Assembly (NCBI RefSeq): GCF_005503355.1
Contig: NZ_SCMK01000018.1
Span: 39,954 to 103,953 of the forward strand
Direction: 5' to 3'
Source of the DNA: Sphingomonas sp. 1F27F7B
Lineage (GTDB): Bacteria; Pseudomonadota; Alphaproteobacteria; Sphingomonadales; Sphingomonadaceae
Length of the DNA stretch: 64,000 nucleotides
The notes under the pieces were generated by a model. The model did not search any database. It worked only from the letters and a program-made list of their open reading frames with translations, and had not been told where the DNA came from. The number at the start of each line of letters is the position of its first letter. Positions within the stretch are counted from its first letter, which is position 1. Positions 17,322 to 27,836 of the stretch are shown piece by piece. Made by a program: the position numbers and the translations under genes.

Positions 17322-18848
17322 TTACGCCTCTTCGGCCAGCTTCTTGCCCTTGGCGATGGCGTCGTCGATGCCGCCGACCATGTAGAAGGCCGCTTCCGGC
17401 AGATGGTCATACTCGCCGTTCACCACCGCCTTGAACGACTTGATGGTGTCCTCGATCTGCACGAACGCACCGGGAATGCCGGTGAACACTTCGGCGACGT
17501 GGAAGGGCTGCGAGAGGAAGCGCTGGATCTTGCGGGCGCGCGAGACGGTCAGCTTGTCCTCTTCCGAGAGCTCGTCCATGCCCAGGATGGCGATGATGTC
17601 CTGCAGCGACTTGTACTTCTGCAGGATCGACTGGACTGCGCGGGCCGTCTCGTAATGCTCCTGGCCGACGACGCGCGGCTCGAGCACGCGGCTGGTCGAG
17701 TCCAGCGGATCCACCGCCGGATAGATGCCGAGCTCCGAGATCGCGCGGTTGAGCACGGTCGTCGCGTCCAAGTGGGCGAACGAAGTTGCCGGGGCCGGAT
17801 CGGTAAGGTCGTCCGCGGGAACGTACACGGCCTGCACCGAAGTGATCGAGCCCTTGTTGGTCGAGGTGATGCGCTCCTGCAGCGCGCCCATGTCGGTCGA
17901 CAGGGTCGGCTGATAGCCCACGGCCGAGGGAATGCGGCCGAGCAGCGCCGACACTTCGGCGCCCGCCTGGGTGAAGCGGAAGATGTTGTCGACGAAGAAC
18001 AGCACGTCCTGGCCTTCGACGTCGCGGAAATATTCGGCGATCGTCAGGCCCGACAGCGCGACGCGGGCACGGGCGCCCGGCGGTTCGTTCATCTGGCCAT
18101 AGACCAGGGCAACCTTCGAACCTTCCGAGATCGCGTTGCCGTCGGCGTCCTTGGCGATGACGCCTGCGTCGAGGAACTCGTGATAGAGGTCGTTGCCCTC
18201 ACGGGTACGCTCGCCGACGCCGGCGAACACCGAGGTGCCGCCATGGCCCTTGGCGATGTTGTTGATCAGCTCCTGGATGAGCACGGTCTTGCCCACGCCG
18301 GCGCCGCCGAACAGGCCGATCTTGCCGCCCTTGGCGTAAGGGGCGAGCAGGTCGATGACCTTGATGCCGGTGACGAGGATCGCGCTCTCGGTCGACTGGT
18401 CGACGAAGAGCGGAGCCTCGGCGTGGATCGGCGCGCGCAGGTCGGTGCCGACCGGGCCGCGCTCGTCGATCGGCTCGCCGACGACGTTGAGGATGCGGCC
18501 GAGCGTGGCCGGGCCGACCGGGACCTTGATCTGGCTGCCGGTGTCGGTGACGACCTGGCCGCGGGTCAGGCCCTCGGTCGAGTCCATCGCGATCGTGCGG
18601 ACGGTGTTCTCGCCCAGATGCTGCGCGACCTCGAGGACGAGCTTGTTGCCGTTATTGTCGGTCTCGAGCGCCGAAAGGATCGCCGGCAGCGGTCCTTCGA
18701 AGGCGACGTCGACGACGGCGCCGATCACCTGGCTGATGCGGCCGCCATTGTTGGTCGTGGTCGGCAGAGTGCCGGCGGCATCCGCCTTCGGCTTGGCCGC
18801 GCGCGGCTTGCGGGCGGGCTTCTCTGCGATCGGAGCTTCGGTTGCCAT
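17322..18848 (-). CDS. atpD: ATP synthase F1 beta subunit
   Basis: Catalytic subunit of the F1 head. The 508-residue protein has Walker A GGAGVGKT (181-188), GERTREGNDLYHE, ALVYGQMNEPPGARARVALSG, the FRFTQAGAEVSALLGRIPSAVGYQPTL segment (18 of which mark the DELSEED-proximal region) and a DELSEEDK-type motif (LGMDELSEEDKLTVSRARK). About 35 extra Ala/Lys/Pro-rich residues precede the first conserved block (RISQVIGAVVDVAF), a feature of several sphingomonad beta subunits. Downstream of atpG by 24 bp. Confidence 0.97.
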   Translation of the reverse strand: MATEAPIAEKPARKPRAAKPKADAAGTLPTTTNNGGRISQVIGAVVDVAFEGPLPAILSALETDNNGNKLVLEVAQHLGENTVRTIAMDSTEGLTRGQVVTDTGSQIKVPVGPATLGRILNVVGEPIDERGPVGTDLRAPIHAEAPLFVDQSTESAILVTGIKVIDLLAPYAKGGKIGLFGGAGVGKTVLIQELINNIAKGHGGTSVFAGVGERTREGNDLYHEFLDAGVIAKDADGNAISEGSKVALVYGQMNEPPGARARVALSGLTIAEYFRDVEGQDVLFFVDNIFRFTQAGAEVSALLGRIPSAVGYQPTLSTDMGALQERITSTNKGSITSVQAVYVPADDLTDPAPATSFAHLDATTVLNRAISELGIYPAVDPLDSTSRVLEPRVVGQEHYETARAVQSILQKYKSLQDIIAILGMDELSEEDKLTVSRARKIQRFLSQPFHVAEVFTGIPGAFVQIEDTIKSFKAVVNGEYDHLPEAAFYMVGGIDDAIAKGKKLAEEA

Positions 18849-18872
18849 TGCTGTTTCCTCGTTCGAACGGTC

Positions 18873-19754
18873 TTAGAGCGCTTCGGCGCCCGAAATGATT
18901 TCCACCAGCTCGGTGGTGATCGCGGCCTGACGCTGACGATTGTACAGCGTGTTGAGCCGCTTGATGAGGTCGCCCGCGTTGCGCGTGGCATTGTCCATCG
19001 CGGTCATCTTGCTGCCCTGCTCCGACGCCGCATTCTCGCGCATCGCGCGGTAGAGCTGGATGGCGACGTTGCGCGGCAGCAGGTCCGCCAGGATCGATTC
19101 CTCGTCGGGCTCATAGGTCACCGCGGCACCGCTGCCCGGCGCCTCGGCGGCCGCCGCGGGCACGGCGACCGGAATGATCTGCTGCGCGGTCGGCTCCTGG
19201 GCGAGGACCGACTTGAAGGTCGAGTAGAAGAGCGTCGCCACGTCGAACTCGCCCGCCTCGAAGCGCGCGATCAGGTCGTCGGCATAGCCGCGGGCATCGG
19301 CGAAGCCCAGCTTGCCCAGGTCGCCCGGCTCGATCGAGTGGACGATGTTCTTGGGGAACTGGCGGTTGAGCACGGCGCGGCCCTTGCGGCCGATCGTGTA
19401 GATCTTCACCGTCTTGCCCTGCGCGAGCAGCTCCTGCGCATGGCGGCGGGCCAGGCGGGCGATGTTGGTGTTGAACGCGCCGGCCAGGCCCTTGTCGCTG
19501 GTGGCGACGACGAGCAGGTGGACCTGGTCCTTGCCGGTGCCGGCGAGCAGCTTGGGCGAGCTCTCGCTCACGCTCACCTTGCCGGCCAGGCTGGCGACGA
19601 CGCTTTCGAGGCGCTGGGCATAGGGGCGCCCGGCCTCGGCCGCTTCCTGCGCGCGGCGCAGCTTGGCGGCGGCGACCATCTTCATCGCCTTGGTGATCTT
19701 CTGCGTCGACTTCACCGAGCCGATGCGGATCTTGAGGGCCTTCAAACTTGCCAT
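18873..19754 (-). CDS. atpG: ATP synthase F1 gamma subunit
   Basis: Rotating central shaft. The 293-residue protein begins with the characteristic MASLKALKIRIGSVKSTQKITKAMKMVAAAKLRRAQ coiled coil (first 36 residues) and ends with the complementary helix MTAMDNATRNAGDLIKRLNTLYNRQRQAAITTELVEIISGAEAL. The start codon follows directly on the TAA of the LysE-type gene upstream (TAAATG), so its translation is probably coupled to that gene rather than to atpA. Confidence 0.97.
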   Translation of the reverse strand: MASLKALKIRIGSVKSTQKITKAMKMVAAAKLRRAQEAAEAGRPYAQRLESVVASLAGKVSVSESSPKLLAGTGKDQVHLLVVATSDKGLAGAFNTNIARLARRHAQELLAQGKTVKIYTIGRKGRAVLNRQFPKNIVHSIEPGDLGKLGFADARGYADDLIARFEAGEFDVATLFYSTFKSVLAQEPTAQQIIPVAVPAAAAEAPGSGAAVTYEPDEESILADLLPRNVAIQLYRAMRENAASEQGSKMTAMDNATRNAGDLIKRLNTLYNRQRQAAITTELVEIISGAEAL

Positions 19755-20372
19755 TTACGAATTCCGAGCAAGGGCCAGACGGCCCGCGAGACCAACGAAT
19801 GCCACGCCGAGAACCCCCTCGATCCAGCGCATCGCGCTGCTCTGCTTGGCGGCGCGGCCCGCACGGGCGGCGACGAAGACGATACCGGTGAGCCAGAAGC
19901 CGCCGAGCACATAGGGCACCGCGATCAGCAGTGCGCCCTTGAGCGGGGCATCGGGGCCGGTGCCGACGAACTGCGGCAGGATGGCGAGGAAGAACAGCGC
20001 GACCTTGGGATTGAGCGCCGTGGTGAGCAGCCCCTGCCAGAAGGGCTTGCCCAGCGCCGGGGCGTCGGCCGTGGCCGGCGCCGGCTTCACCGCGCCGCGG
20101 ATCAGCTTGAAGCCGAGCCAGGCGAGGTAGATCGCGCCGGCGGTCTTCACCACCGCGAACAGCGCCGGGAAGACGGTGAGCACGGCGAGGAAGCCGAAGC
20201 CGCACAGTGCCATGTACCACAGCCCGCCGAGTACCACGCCGGAGACCGCCGCCAGGCCGGCCCGCACGCCTCCCCGCGCCGCGTGACCCGCGACGAGCAT
20301 GGTGTCCGGCCCCGGCGTCAGCACGAGGCCGACGCTGAGCAGCGTCCATGCGAGGAGGGAATGGTCGGCCAC
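19755..20372 (-). CDS. LysE/RhtB family exporter inserted in the atp operon
   Basis: A 205-residue inner-membrane protein of six hydrophobic segments with the family signature LTPGPDTMLVAGHAARGGVRAGL near the N-terminus (P19-D23) and LTTALNPKVALFFLAILPQF in the middle. This family exports amino acids and related compounds such as homoserine or threonine. The gene lies between atpA (10 bp upstream, GTG start without strong Shine-Dalgarno) and atpG (stop and start adjacent). It must therefore be transcribed as part of the ATP synthase mRNA. Substrate unknown. This position is not part of the classic atpIBEFHAGDC order. Confidence 0.93.
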   Translation of the reverse strand: MADHSLLAWTLLSVGLVLTPGPDTMLVAGHAARGGVRAGLAAVSGVVLGGLWYMALCGFGFLAVLTVFPALFAVVKTAGAIYLAWLGFKLIRGAVKPAPATADAPALGKPFWQGLLTTALNPKVALFFLAILPQFVGTGPDAPLKGALLIAVPYVLGGFWLTGIVFVAARAGRAAKQSSAMRWIEGVLGVAFVGLAGRLALARNS

Positions 20373-20382
20373 TGGCTGGCGA

Positions 20383-21912
<1,530 letters not shown>

Positions 21913-21922
21913 GTCTTAGCCT

Positions 21923-22477
21923 TCAGCCTTTCATCGCGTGCGCGAGGGAATTGAGTCGGGTCTTGATCGAGCTGTCGATCATCTGGCTGCCGATCTTCAC
22001 GACCAGCCCGCCAAGGAGCGAGGGATCGACCGAAAGGTCGACGGCCACTTCCCGGCCGATACGGGTGCGCAGCTGCTGCTTGAGCGCGTCGACCTGATCG
22101 GCGGAAAGCGGATGGGCGGAGGTGACTTCGGCCGTGGTCTCGCCGCGATGGGCGGCGGCCAGCTGGCGGAAGGCGCGGATCACCGCGGACAGCTGGTTCA
22201 GCCGGCGGTTCTGCGCGAGCACGCCCAGGAAGCTGGTGGTGGTGGCGTCGAGCTTCAGGCTCTTGGCGACGGCGGCGACGGCCTTGGCGGCGTCGGCACG
22301 CGAAACCAGCGGGCTGGCGGTCAGCGCCTTGAAGTCGGCCGATTCGGTCAGCGCCTGGGCGACGGTGCCGAGGCTGGCCTCGACCTGGGCCAGGGCCTTC
22401 GAATCACGCGCGAGCTCGAACAGGGCGGTAGCGTAGCGTCCGCTTAGGCTTGCCTGGATACCGGCGGAATTCTCCAC
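21923..22477 (-). CDS. atpH: ATP synthase F1 delta subunit
   Basis: Peripheral-stalk subunit linking F1 to the b subunits. The 184-residue length is standard. It has the N-terminal six-helix domain (ASLSGRYATALFELARD) and the conserved C-terminal segment DPSLLGGLVVKIGSQMIDSSIKTRLNSLAHAMKG. The GTG start at 22477 is supported by GAGAGGAA upstream. This is the first gene of the F1 operon; the F0 genes are not nearby, so F0 and F1 are in separate loci, as usual in alphaproteobacteria. Confidence 0.96.
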   Translation of the reverse strand: MENSAGIQASLSGRYATALFELARDSKALAQVEASLGTVAQALTESADFKALTASPLVSRADAAKAVAAVAKSLKLDATTTSFLGVLAQNRRLNQLSAVIRAFRQLAAAHRGETTAEVTSAHPLSADQVDALKQQLRTRIGREVAVDLSVDPSLLGGLVVKIGSQMIDSSIKTRLNSLAHAMKG

Positions 22478-22748
22478 GCGATCGGGTTCCTCTCGGAGGT
22501 TCGGGTTTCAGCCCCATATGAATTGGGGGCCGATTTCCGGCTCCATCAAAGTATTACTCTGACGGCTGCCCCATACGGCCCCCTATGGGTCGCGGCGCGG
22601 TTAGCATCGGTGTCACGGGGATGCAACCCGACTCCGAGTCGCTCTCCATCGAAGACTCGGGAAACCGAGCCCCGACACGGCCATGTACCGAATCATTTCA
22701 TGTGGTAAACGACGCCCGCGACATCCTTTGGGGGGAAGGACAGGGGAA

Positions 22749-23663
22749 ATGAACAAGCGGATTCTTGTCGGCGCCGCCGCCGCCATGCTGGTCGCGGGCA
22801 TCGCGCGCGCCGAGGTTCTGGAGATTACCGGCGAGTTTGCCGCGCCCAACCGCGAGGCGAGCCTGTTGCGCTCGATCTCGGTCGACCGGATCGAGGGGCA
22901 GGACGGCCAGGCGCTGGCGCGCGCGATCGAGCAGGGCCTTGCCGGCACGCATTTCGCGCTGATGGGCGGCCATGCCGGCCGGGGCAATGCCGAGGGCTCG
23001 CTCGCCGGCGGCGTGACGACGGGCGTCGACGAATCCAATTTCAAGCGGCTCGAGAGGCGCTGCGTCGAGAAGGACAGCGCCGACCAGAAGAAATGCATCC
23101 GGCACGCCGAGGTGGAAGTCCGCTGCCGGCGCCGGGTCGTCAGCGTGAAGGCCGATCTGCGCCTGGTGCGCAACCGCGACGGCCGGATCGTCTATTCGAC
23201 CACCAAGCCGTTCATCAACGAGTTCAGCTCGTGCGAGGGCGACAACACCCGCCCGGCGCCGGTGGAAGAAGTCATCGCCGATGCGGTGCGCGGTCTCGGC
23301 AATTCGGTGCGCGGCGACATCGCGCCAACTCTCTCGACCTATCGCATCCGCGTGCGCGAAAGCGACAAGGGGATGGGCAAGGACCAGGCGCAGCGCTTCA
23401 AGGATCTGGTGAAGCTGACCAAGCGCGATGCGCGCGGGGCCTGTGCCGGCTGGTCGGCGCTTGCGGGGGAAGTGCCGGACAATCCCTCGATCACCTTCAA
23501 TCTGGGCCTCTGCGCCGAGCAGGCGGGCAATTACGAGAAGGCGCTCGAACTCTACCATGCCGCGTCGCGGGTGGGGGCGTATGAAGGCAAGGAAGGCGCC
23601 GACCGCGCGATCCGGCTGATCGCCGGCCGCGAGGACGCACAGGTGCGGGCACGGTGGCGCTGA
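22749..23663 (+). CDS. Exported protein with TPR-like C-terminus, unknown function
   Basis: A 304-residue protein with a clear signal peptide (MNKRILVGAAAAMLVAGIARA, cleaved before EVLEIT). The middle has several Cys residues (RRCVEKD, KKCIRHAEVEVRCRRR, SSCEGDN) and the C-terminal third contains ITFNLGLCAEQAGNYEKALE, a single TPR-like repeat, with an Asp/Lys-rich stretch before it. The start follows AGGGGA. The pattern suggests a periplasmic or outer-membrane-associated scaffold with possible disulphides. It is divergent from the atp operon. I do not recognise the family beyond sphingomonad hypothetical proteins. Confidence 0.75.
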   Translation: MNKRILVGAAAAMLVAGIARAEVLEITGEFAAPNREASLLRSISVDRIEGQDGQALARAIEQGLAGTHFALMGGHAGRGNAEGSLAGGVTTGVDESNFKRLERRCVEKDSADQKKCIRHAEVEVRCRRRVVSVKADLRLVRNRDGRIVYSTTKPFINEFSSCEGDNTRPAPVEEVIADAVRGLGNSVRGDIAPTLSTYRIRVRESDKGMGKDQAQRFKDLVKLTKRDARGACAGWSALAGEVPDNPSITFNLGLCAEQAGNYEKALELYHAASRVGAYEGKEGADRAIRLIAGREDAQVRARWR

Positions 23664-23732
23664 GCCTCGCTTGCCGGCGGGGCCGGCAGGTCTATTGAGA
23701 TCGCTTGGCCCGGTGCTGGCGAGAGGGGGAAT

Positions 23733-24392
23733 ATGATCCGGATATTGTCGGGCATGCTGGCGATCGCATCGGCGATGCCGGCGCTTGCGCAGGACGCGCG
23801 CACCGCGCGTTTCCAGGTGACCGGCGTCGAAATCTCGCTGCCGATCCCCAAGGGCTATTGCCTGCCGCAGGGAAAGGGCGTCACGGTGTCGCAGCTTGTC
23901 GCTGCGACCGACGACGCCAATGTCACCAATCTGACCTTGCATCAGTGCGGCGACGAGACGCGCTTCATGGACTATTATATTCTGAAGACGAGCAAGATAC
24001 TGTTGGCGCTCGCCGTCTCGCGTGAGGATTTGATTGCGCAAGTGGTCGAGGCGCTGGACGAGCCAGCGGTGAAGGAATCAATAGATCCGGCCAAGGTGAA
24101 TCCCGAGGTCGAGCGCAGTTTTGCAACCGTGGTCGGCGAGAAGCCGACCGTGAACGGCGGCATCCGCTGGCTCGGTCATGATGAGGTCTGCGTTTATCTG
24201 GCCGGCGTCATGACCTTCAAGACGTCGGCCAGCGACAGCGCACACGCCGTCAGTGGCTGCCTGACCGCCGTGGGTGGCCGTGCGGTGAACGTCTATCGCT
24301 ACAGCGACGGTGCCGACCCCGCCAACGCGACCCGGTATCTGCCGGATGTCAAGGCGATGGCGTTGTCGATGCAAGGCGCGCCCGCCCATTGA
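23733..24392 (+). CDS. Exported protein of unknown function
   Basis: A 219-residue protein with signal peptide (MIRILSGMLAIASAMPALAQ). The mature part contains four Cys (GYCLPQG, LHQCGDE, DEVCVY, VSGCLT), suggesting two disulphides in the periplasm, and a GIRWLGHDEVCVYLAGVM beta-rich core. GAGAGGGGGA precedes the ATG. It follows the TPR-like exported gene by 69 bp on the same strand, so the two may form a unit. No family recognised. Confidence 0.75.
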   Translation: MIRILSGMLAIASAMPALAQDARTARFQVTGVEISLPIPKGYCLPQGKGVTVSQLVAATDDANVTNLTLHQCGDETRFMDYYILKTSKILLALAVSREDLIAQVVEALDEPAVKESIDPAKVNPEVERSFATVVGEKPTVNGGIRWLGHDEVCVYLAGVMTFKTSASDSAHAVSGCLTAVGGRAVNVYRYSDGADPANATRYLPDVKAMALSMQGAPAH

Positions 24393-24398
24393 TCGATC

Positions 24399-24421
24399 GG
24401 GCCGCCCCGCCGGGGCGGCCC
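24399..24421. terminator. GC hairpin between convergent genes
   Basis: GGGCCGCCCC and GGGGCGGCCC form a 10-bp stem with a 3-nt loop between the exported protein and the rhlE stop codons. It closely resembles the alr/TonB-receptor terminator stem but has no T-run. Confidence 0.6.
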
Positions 24422-24426
24422 ATCGC

Positions 24427-25938
24427 TCAGCGTCCGCGATTGCCGCCCTGACGGCCGCCGCCCTGGCCACCCTGGCGCTGCCCACCGCCGCTGCCGGTCG
24501 GACGCGGCTGCCACTTGCGCTTGGGGCGGGCATAGTTGCGGGGTTGCTCGCCCTGCGGCGCGTCGAAGCGGCGCGGGCGCGGCTCGCCGGCGGCCGCACC
24601 GGCCGCCTCGGGACGCGGACCGCGCTCGTCATGGCGGCGCGGCTGATCGCCCCGCGCGCGATCGTCGCGCTGGCCGCCGGGGCGACCGCGCTGCGGCTGG
24701 CCCGGGCGGCGGCCGTCGCGCTGCATCTCGCGGCCGCGCTGGCCGTTCTGCTGGTCGCGGCTCTGCGGCACGTTGACGCGGCTCGACTTGATCTTCTCGG
24801 CGGCGGCCACGAAGCCATCGGGCAGCGGCGCCACGGCGAGCTTCTGGCGGATCAGCCGCTCGATGTCGCGCAGATAGGGGCGCTCGTCCTCGGCGCACAG
24901 GCTGATCGCGATGCCGTCATTGCCGGCGCGCGCGGTGCGGCCGATGCGGTGGACATATTGGTCCGCCACGTTCGGCAGCTCGAAGTTGAAGACGTGGCTG
25001 ACGCCCGACACGTCGATGCCGCGCGCGGCGATGTCGGTGGCGACGAGGATCTTCACCTTGCCGGCGCGGAACTCGCCGAGCGCGCGTTCGCGCTGCGGCT
25101 GGCTCTTGTTGCCGTGGATCGCATTGGCCGCGATGCCGTTGCCCGCGAGCAGGCGGACGACCCGGTCGGCGCCGTGCTTGGTGCGGGTGAAGACCAGCGC
25201 GCGGTCGATCTCCATCTCGCGCAGCATCATGGTGAGCAGCGCCTGCTTCTCGGCCTGCTGGACGAAGGTGACGCGCTGCTCGACACGCTCCGCCGTGGTG
25301 GCCTCGGGCGTGACCTTCACTTCCACCGGTTCCTTGATGAACTGGCCCGCGAGCTCGCGGATCGTCTTGGGCATGGTCGCCGAGAAGAACAGCGACTGGC
25401 GCTTGGCCGGCAGCTCGCGGACGATGCGCTTGAGGGCGTGGATGAAGCCCAGGTCCATCATCTGGTCGGCTTCGTCGAGCACGAAGATCTCGAGGCCCAT
25501 CAGGATCGCGTAGCACTGGTCCATCAGGTCGACGAGGCGGCCCGGCGTGGCGACGAGGATGTCGACGCCCTTGGCGAGGTCGGTCTTGTTCTTGTGGATC
25601 GACGTGCCGCCGAAGATGGTGGCGACGCTCAGGCGAGTGCCCTTTGAGTAATGGCGCGCCTGGTCGGCGATCTGGCTGGCCAGCTCGCGCGTCGGGGCGA
25701 GCACCAGCATGCGGCAGCCGCGCGGCTGGGCGCGCTTGCCCGATGCGACCAGCCGGTCGATCGAGGGGAGCATGAAGGCGGCGGTCTTGCCGGTGCCGGT
25801 CTGGGCGATGCCGAGCAGGTCGCGTCCTTCGAGGAGCGATGGGATCGCCTTGGCCTGGATCGGCGTCGCCTCGCTATAGCCCTTGGCGGCAAGCGCGGCG
25901 AGAACGGTCTCCGAGAGACCGAGTTGATTGAACTGCAT
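24427..25938 (-). CDS. rhlE: DEAD-box ATP-dependent RNA helicase
   Basis: Unwinds RNA duplexes during ribosome assembly and RNA turnover. The 503-residue protein starts with the Q-motif segment MQFNQLGLSETVLAALAAKGYSEATPIQAKAIP. It then has motif I AQTGTGKTAAF, PTRELASQI, DEAD in VLDEADQMMDLGF, SAT, and the helicase-C motifs ARGIDVSGVSHVFNFELP and HRIGRTARAG. From about residue 375 the protein is a low-complexity Arg/Gly/Gln tail typical of RhlE proteins, likely binding RNA. The ATG at 25938 fits the Q-motif; in-frame upstream residues lack homology. Confidence 0.93.
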   Translation of the reverse strand: MQFNQLGLSETVLAALAAKGYSEATPIQAKAIPSLLEGRDLLGIAQTGTGKTAAFMLPSIDRLVASGKRAQPRGCRMLVLAPTRELASQIADQARHYSKGTRLSVATIFGGTSIHKNKTDLAKGVDILVATPGRLVDLMDQCYAILMGLEIFVLDEADQMMDLGFIHALKRIVRELPAKRQSLFFSATMPKTIRELAGQFIKEPVEVKVTPEATTAERVEQRVTFVQQAEKQALLTMMLREMEIDRALVFTRTKHGADRVVRLLAGNGIAANAIHGNKSQPQRERALGEFRAGKVKILVATDIAARGIDVSGVSHVFNFELPNVADQYVHRIGRTARAGNDGIAISLCAEDERPYLRDIERLIRQKLAVAPLPDGFVAAAEKIKSSRVNVPQSRDQQNGQRGREMQRDGRRPGQPQRGRPGGQRDDRARGDQPRRHDERGPRPEAAGAAAGEPRPRRFDAPQGEQPRNYARPKRKWQPRPTGSGGGQRQGGQGGGRQGGNRGR

Positions 25939-26205
25939 TATAAATCCTGTGCATACGGCCGGCGCACGCCGGACGGAGCCCAGGTGCGAAGGCGGGGTCA
26001 AAAATGACGACCCGCGTGACTAGGGAAGCCGTGGAAAACAATCGAGGCGGAGCCTGGGCCCTTGGGGTAAACCCGCATGCCCGATCACGCTGCGTGACGC
26101 CTCGGATGGCGGCCATATGGCGATGAAAACGATTTTAGTCAAGGAAGCCGGCCGCCGGGGTCCCGGGCCGCGACGCCTGCGCGGCTGCTGCGCCGCTGCG
26201 CGCCC

Positions 26206-27624
26206 CTATGGCATCCCTGTATATTCGCGCGGTCGATGGCCGAGCCGCACCGCTTCGGTCTGGCCGTGGAGCATCGGGTCCTGGAAGGCGCAGCGATTGT
26301 CCCATTGGCCGAGGCAGAGCGCCGGCGTGGCGGCATCGAATATCGCGGCGATCAGCGCGTCGTCGAACGGCCGGTCCGGGAAGCGGGCGAAGCGCAGATT
26401 GATCATCCGCGCCAGCGCCAGCGGCGTGACCCAGGAGGTGTGGGCCACGGTGACGGGCATGAGCGCCGTGGAGAAATCGTCCGACTGGAGCAGCGGCGTC
26501 CGGTTGAACGGCCATGGCCGCGCGGACAGGACGCCGGTGTTGACGAAGATGTCGGCTTCCGCCCTGGCCGGCCAGCCCGGCAGCGCGGCGATGTCGCCGC
26601 GGCCGGCATCGTCGAGCCCGGAGGTCAGCGCCGTGAAATAGCCGACGCGGATCCGGTTGTAATGGGCGGCGACGCGCTGGTCGTAGGGCGCGTCGTGGAG
26701 CCCGTCATTCTCCGAGGCGGCCTGCACCGTCAGCACGCCCGGCGTGCCGAACAGCGCGGCATAGATGGGCGCATAGGCGGCGAGCTTGTCGCGCAGGACG
26801 TCCTCGCCCGGGAGCGGCTTCGCGCAAGCCGCCTGCCAGCCGTCGCGGACGGTCTGGAAAGTGTGGCCGGCGCTGTAGTTGACGAACCGGACATGGTTCG
26901 CGCGCATCAGTGCGACGATCGCGTCCGCTGCGCGTCCGGCCGCCTGCACCAGCTCGGCCTGCACCGCTGCCGCGCCCGAGGCGTCGCAATAGCGTGCGGG
27001 CGCGATGTCCTCGAGGTCGATCGAATCGAGCAGCACCAGCGGCTGCGCCGGGACGTTGTCGGCGAGCAGCGAGAAGACGGTGCTGCCATGCCCGACATTG
27101 TCGAAGGCGATGTCGGGATAGGCCTGTTTCGCCGCGTCGCCGATCGGCACGAGCCGCTGGCTCGGCACATGGGTGGGCCCCGAGAAGCGGTCGAGCGCGT
27201 TCCACAGCGCCGTCGGGATGCGCCAGCCGGTCGTGGCGGCATTCGCGCTGCCGCCCTCGCCCAGGCGGAAATAGCCCTTGATGTGCTTGCGAAAGCGGAT
27301 CGCGCGGACGGGCAGACGCGGAAGATTGTCGATGATCAGCACCGCTTCGCCATTGCCCGGCGCCATCGCGAACTCGGCAGGGCTGTAGGCGCGATCGGTC
27401 CAGGCGCAGTTGGGGCCGGCGGGCCGGCAAGTGTCGGCGAGGATGGCGGCCGCCGCGTCGTTGATCGCCTGGTCGAGCGGATCGCCGGTCGGCGACGGGC
27501 TGGGCGTTGGGCTCGGGCTGGGCGTCGGTGTGGGGGCGGGCCCCGGCGGGGCGGTGCCTCCACCCCCGCCGCCGCTGCAGGCGGCGAGCAGCAGGGGCAG
27601 GAGCAGCGATGTGCGTCGTGACAT
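26206..27624 (-). CDS. Lipoprotein with degenerate subtilisin-like (S8) features
   Basis: A 472-residue lipoprotein: signal MSRRTSLLLPLLLAAC with lipid-modified Cys16, a Gly tract, then a Pro/Thr/Ser linker (residues 25-47) that would hold the domain away from the membrane. Three spaced motifs resemble subtilases: GEAVLIIDNL (Asp99), FDNVGHGSTVFSLLADN (His179, like the HGTxVA box) and VAHTSWVTPLALARM (Ser397, like GTSxAxP). LTVQAASEND (Asn307) sits where the oxyanion-hole Asn is expected. I infer a divergent S8 peptidase or an inactive relative; the family is not certain. It is isolated, convergent with nothing, and has a PilZ gene upstream in divergent orientation. Confidence 0.72.
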   Translation of the reverse strand: MSRRTSLLLPLLLAACSGGGGGGTAPPGPAPTPTPSPSPTPSPSPTGDPLDQAINDAAAAILADTCRPAGPNCAWTDRAYSPAEFAMAPGNGEAVLIIDNLPRLPVRAIRFRKHIKGYFRLGEGGSANAATTGWRIPTALWNALDRFSGPTHVPSQRLVPIGDAAKQAYPDIAFDNVGHGSTVFSLLADNVPAQPLVLLDSIDLEDIAPARYCDASGAAAVQAELVQAAGRAADAIVALMRANHVRFVNYSAGHTFQTVRDGWQAACAKPLPGEDVLRDKLAAYAPIYAALFGTPGVLTVQAASENDGLHDAPYDQRVAAHYNRIRVGYFTALTSGLDDAGRGDIAALPGWPARAEADIFVNTGVLSARPWPFNRTPLLQSDDFSTALMPVTVAHTSWVTPLALARMINLRFARFPDRPFDDALIAAIFDAATPALCLGQWDNRCAFQDPMLHGQTEAVRLGHRPREYTGMP

Positions 27625-27836
27625 GTTCCGTCCTCGTCCGGTGCGTGCGCAGGGAGGACGGAGCCCGGCGGCCGCGCCAATCGGGACTGCGACCGAGACG
27701 GAGTTTCATGCGACGAAAATGACGCGGCGCGGGCCTTGCCGTTGCGCAGGTGAAATTAACGCCGGTGAACGCTTCCGCAAAGCACTCGTTAACGCATCGC
27801 CCGCTAGGCTCGAGGCGCCAACCACGGAGCCCCAAA

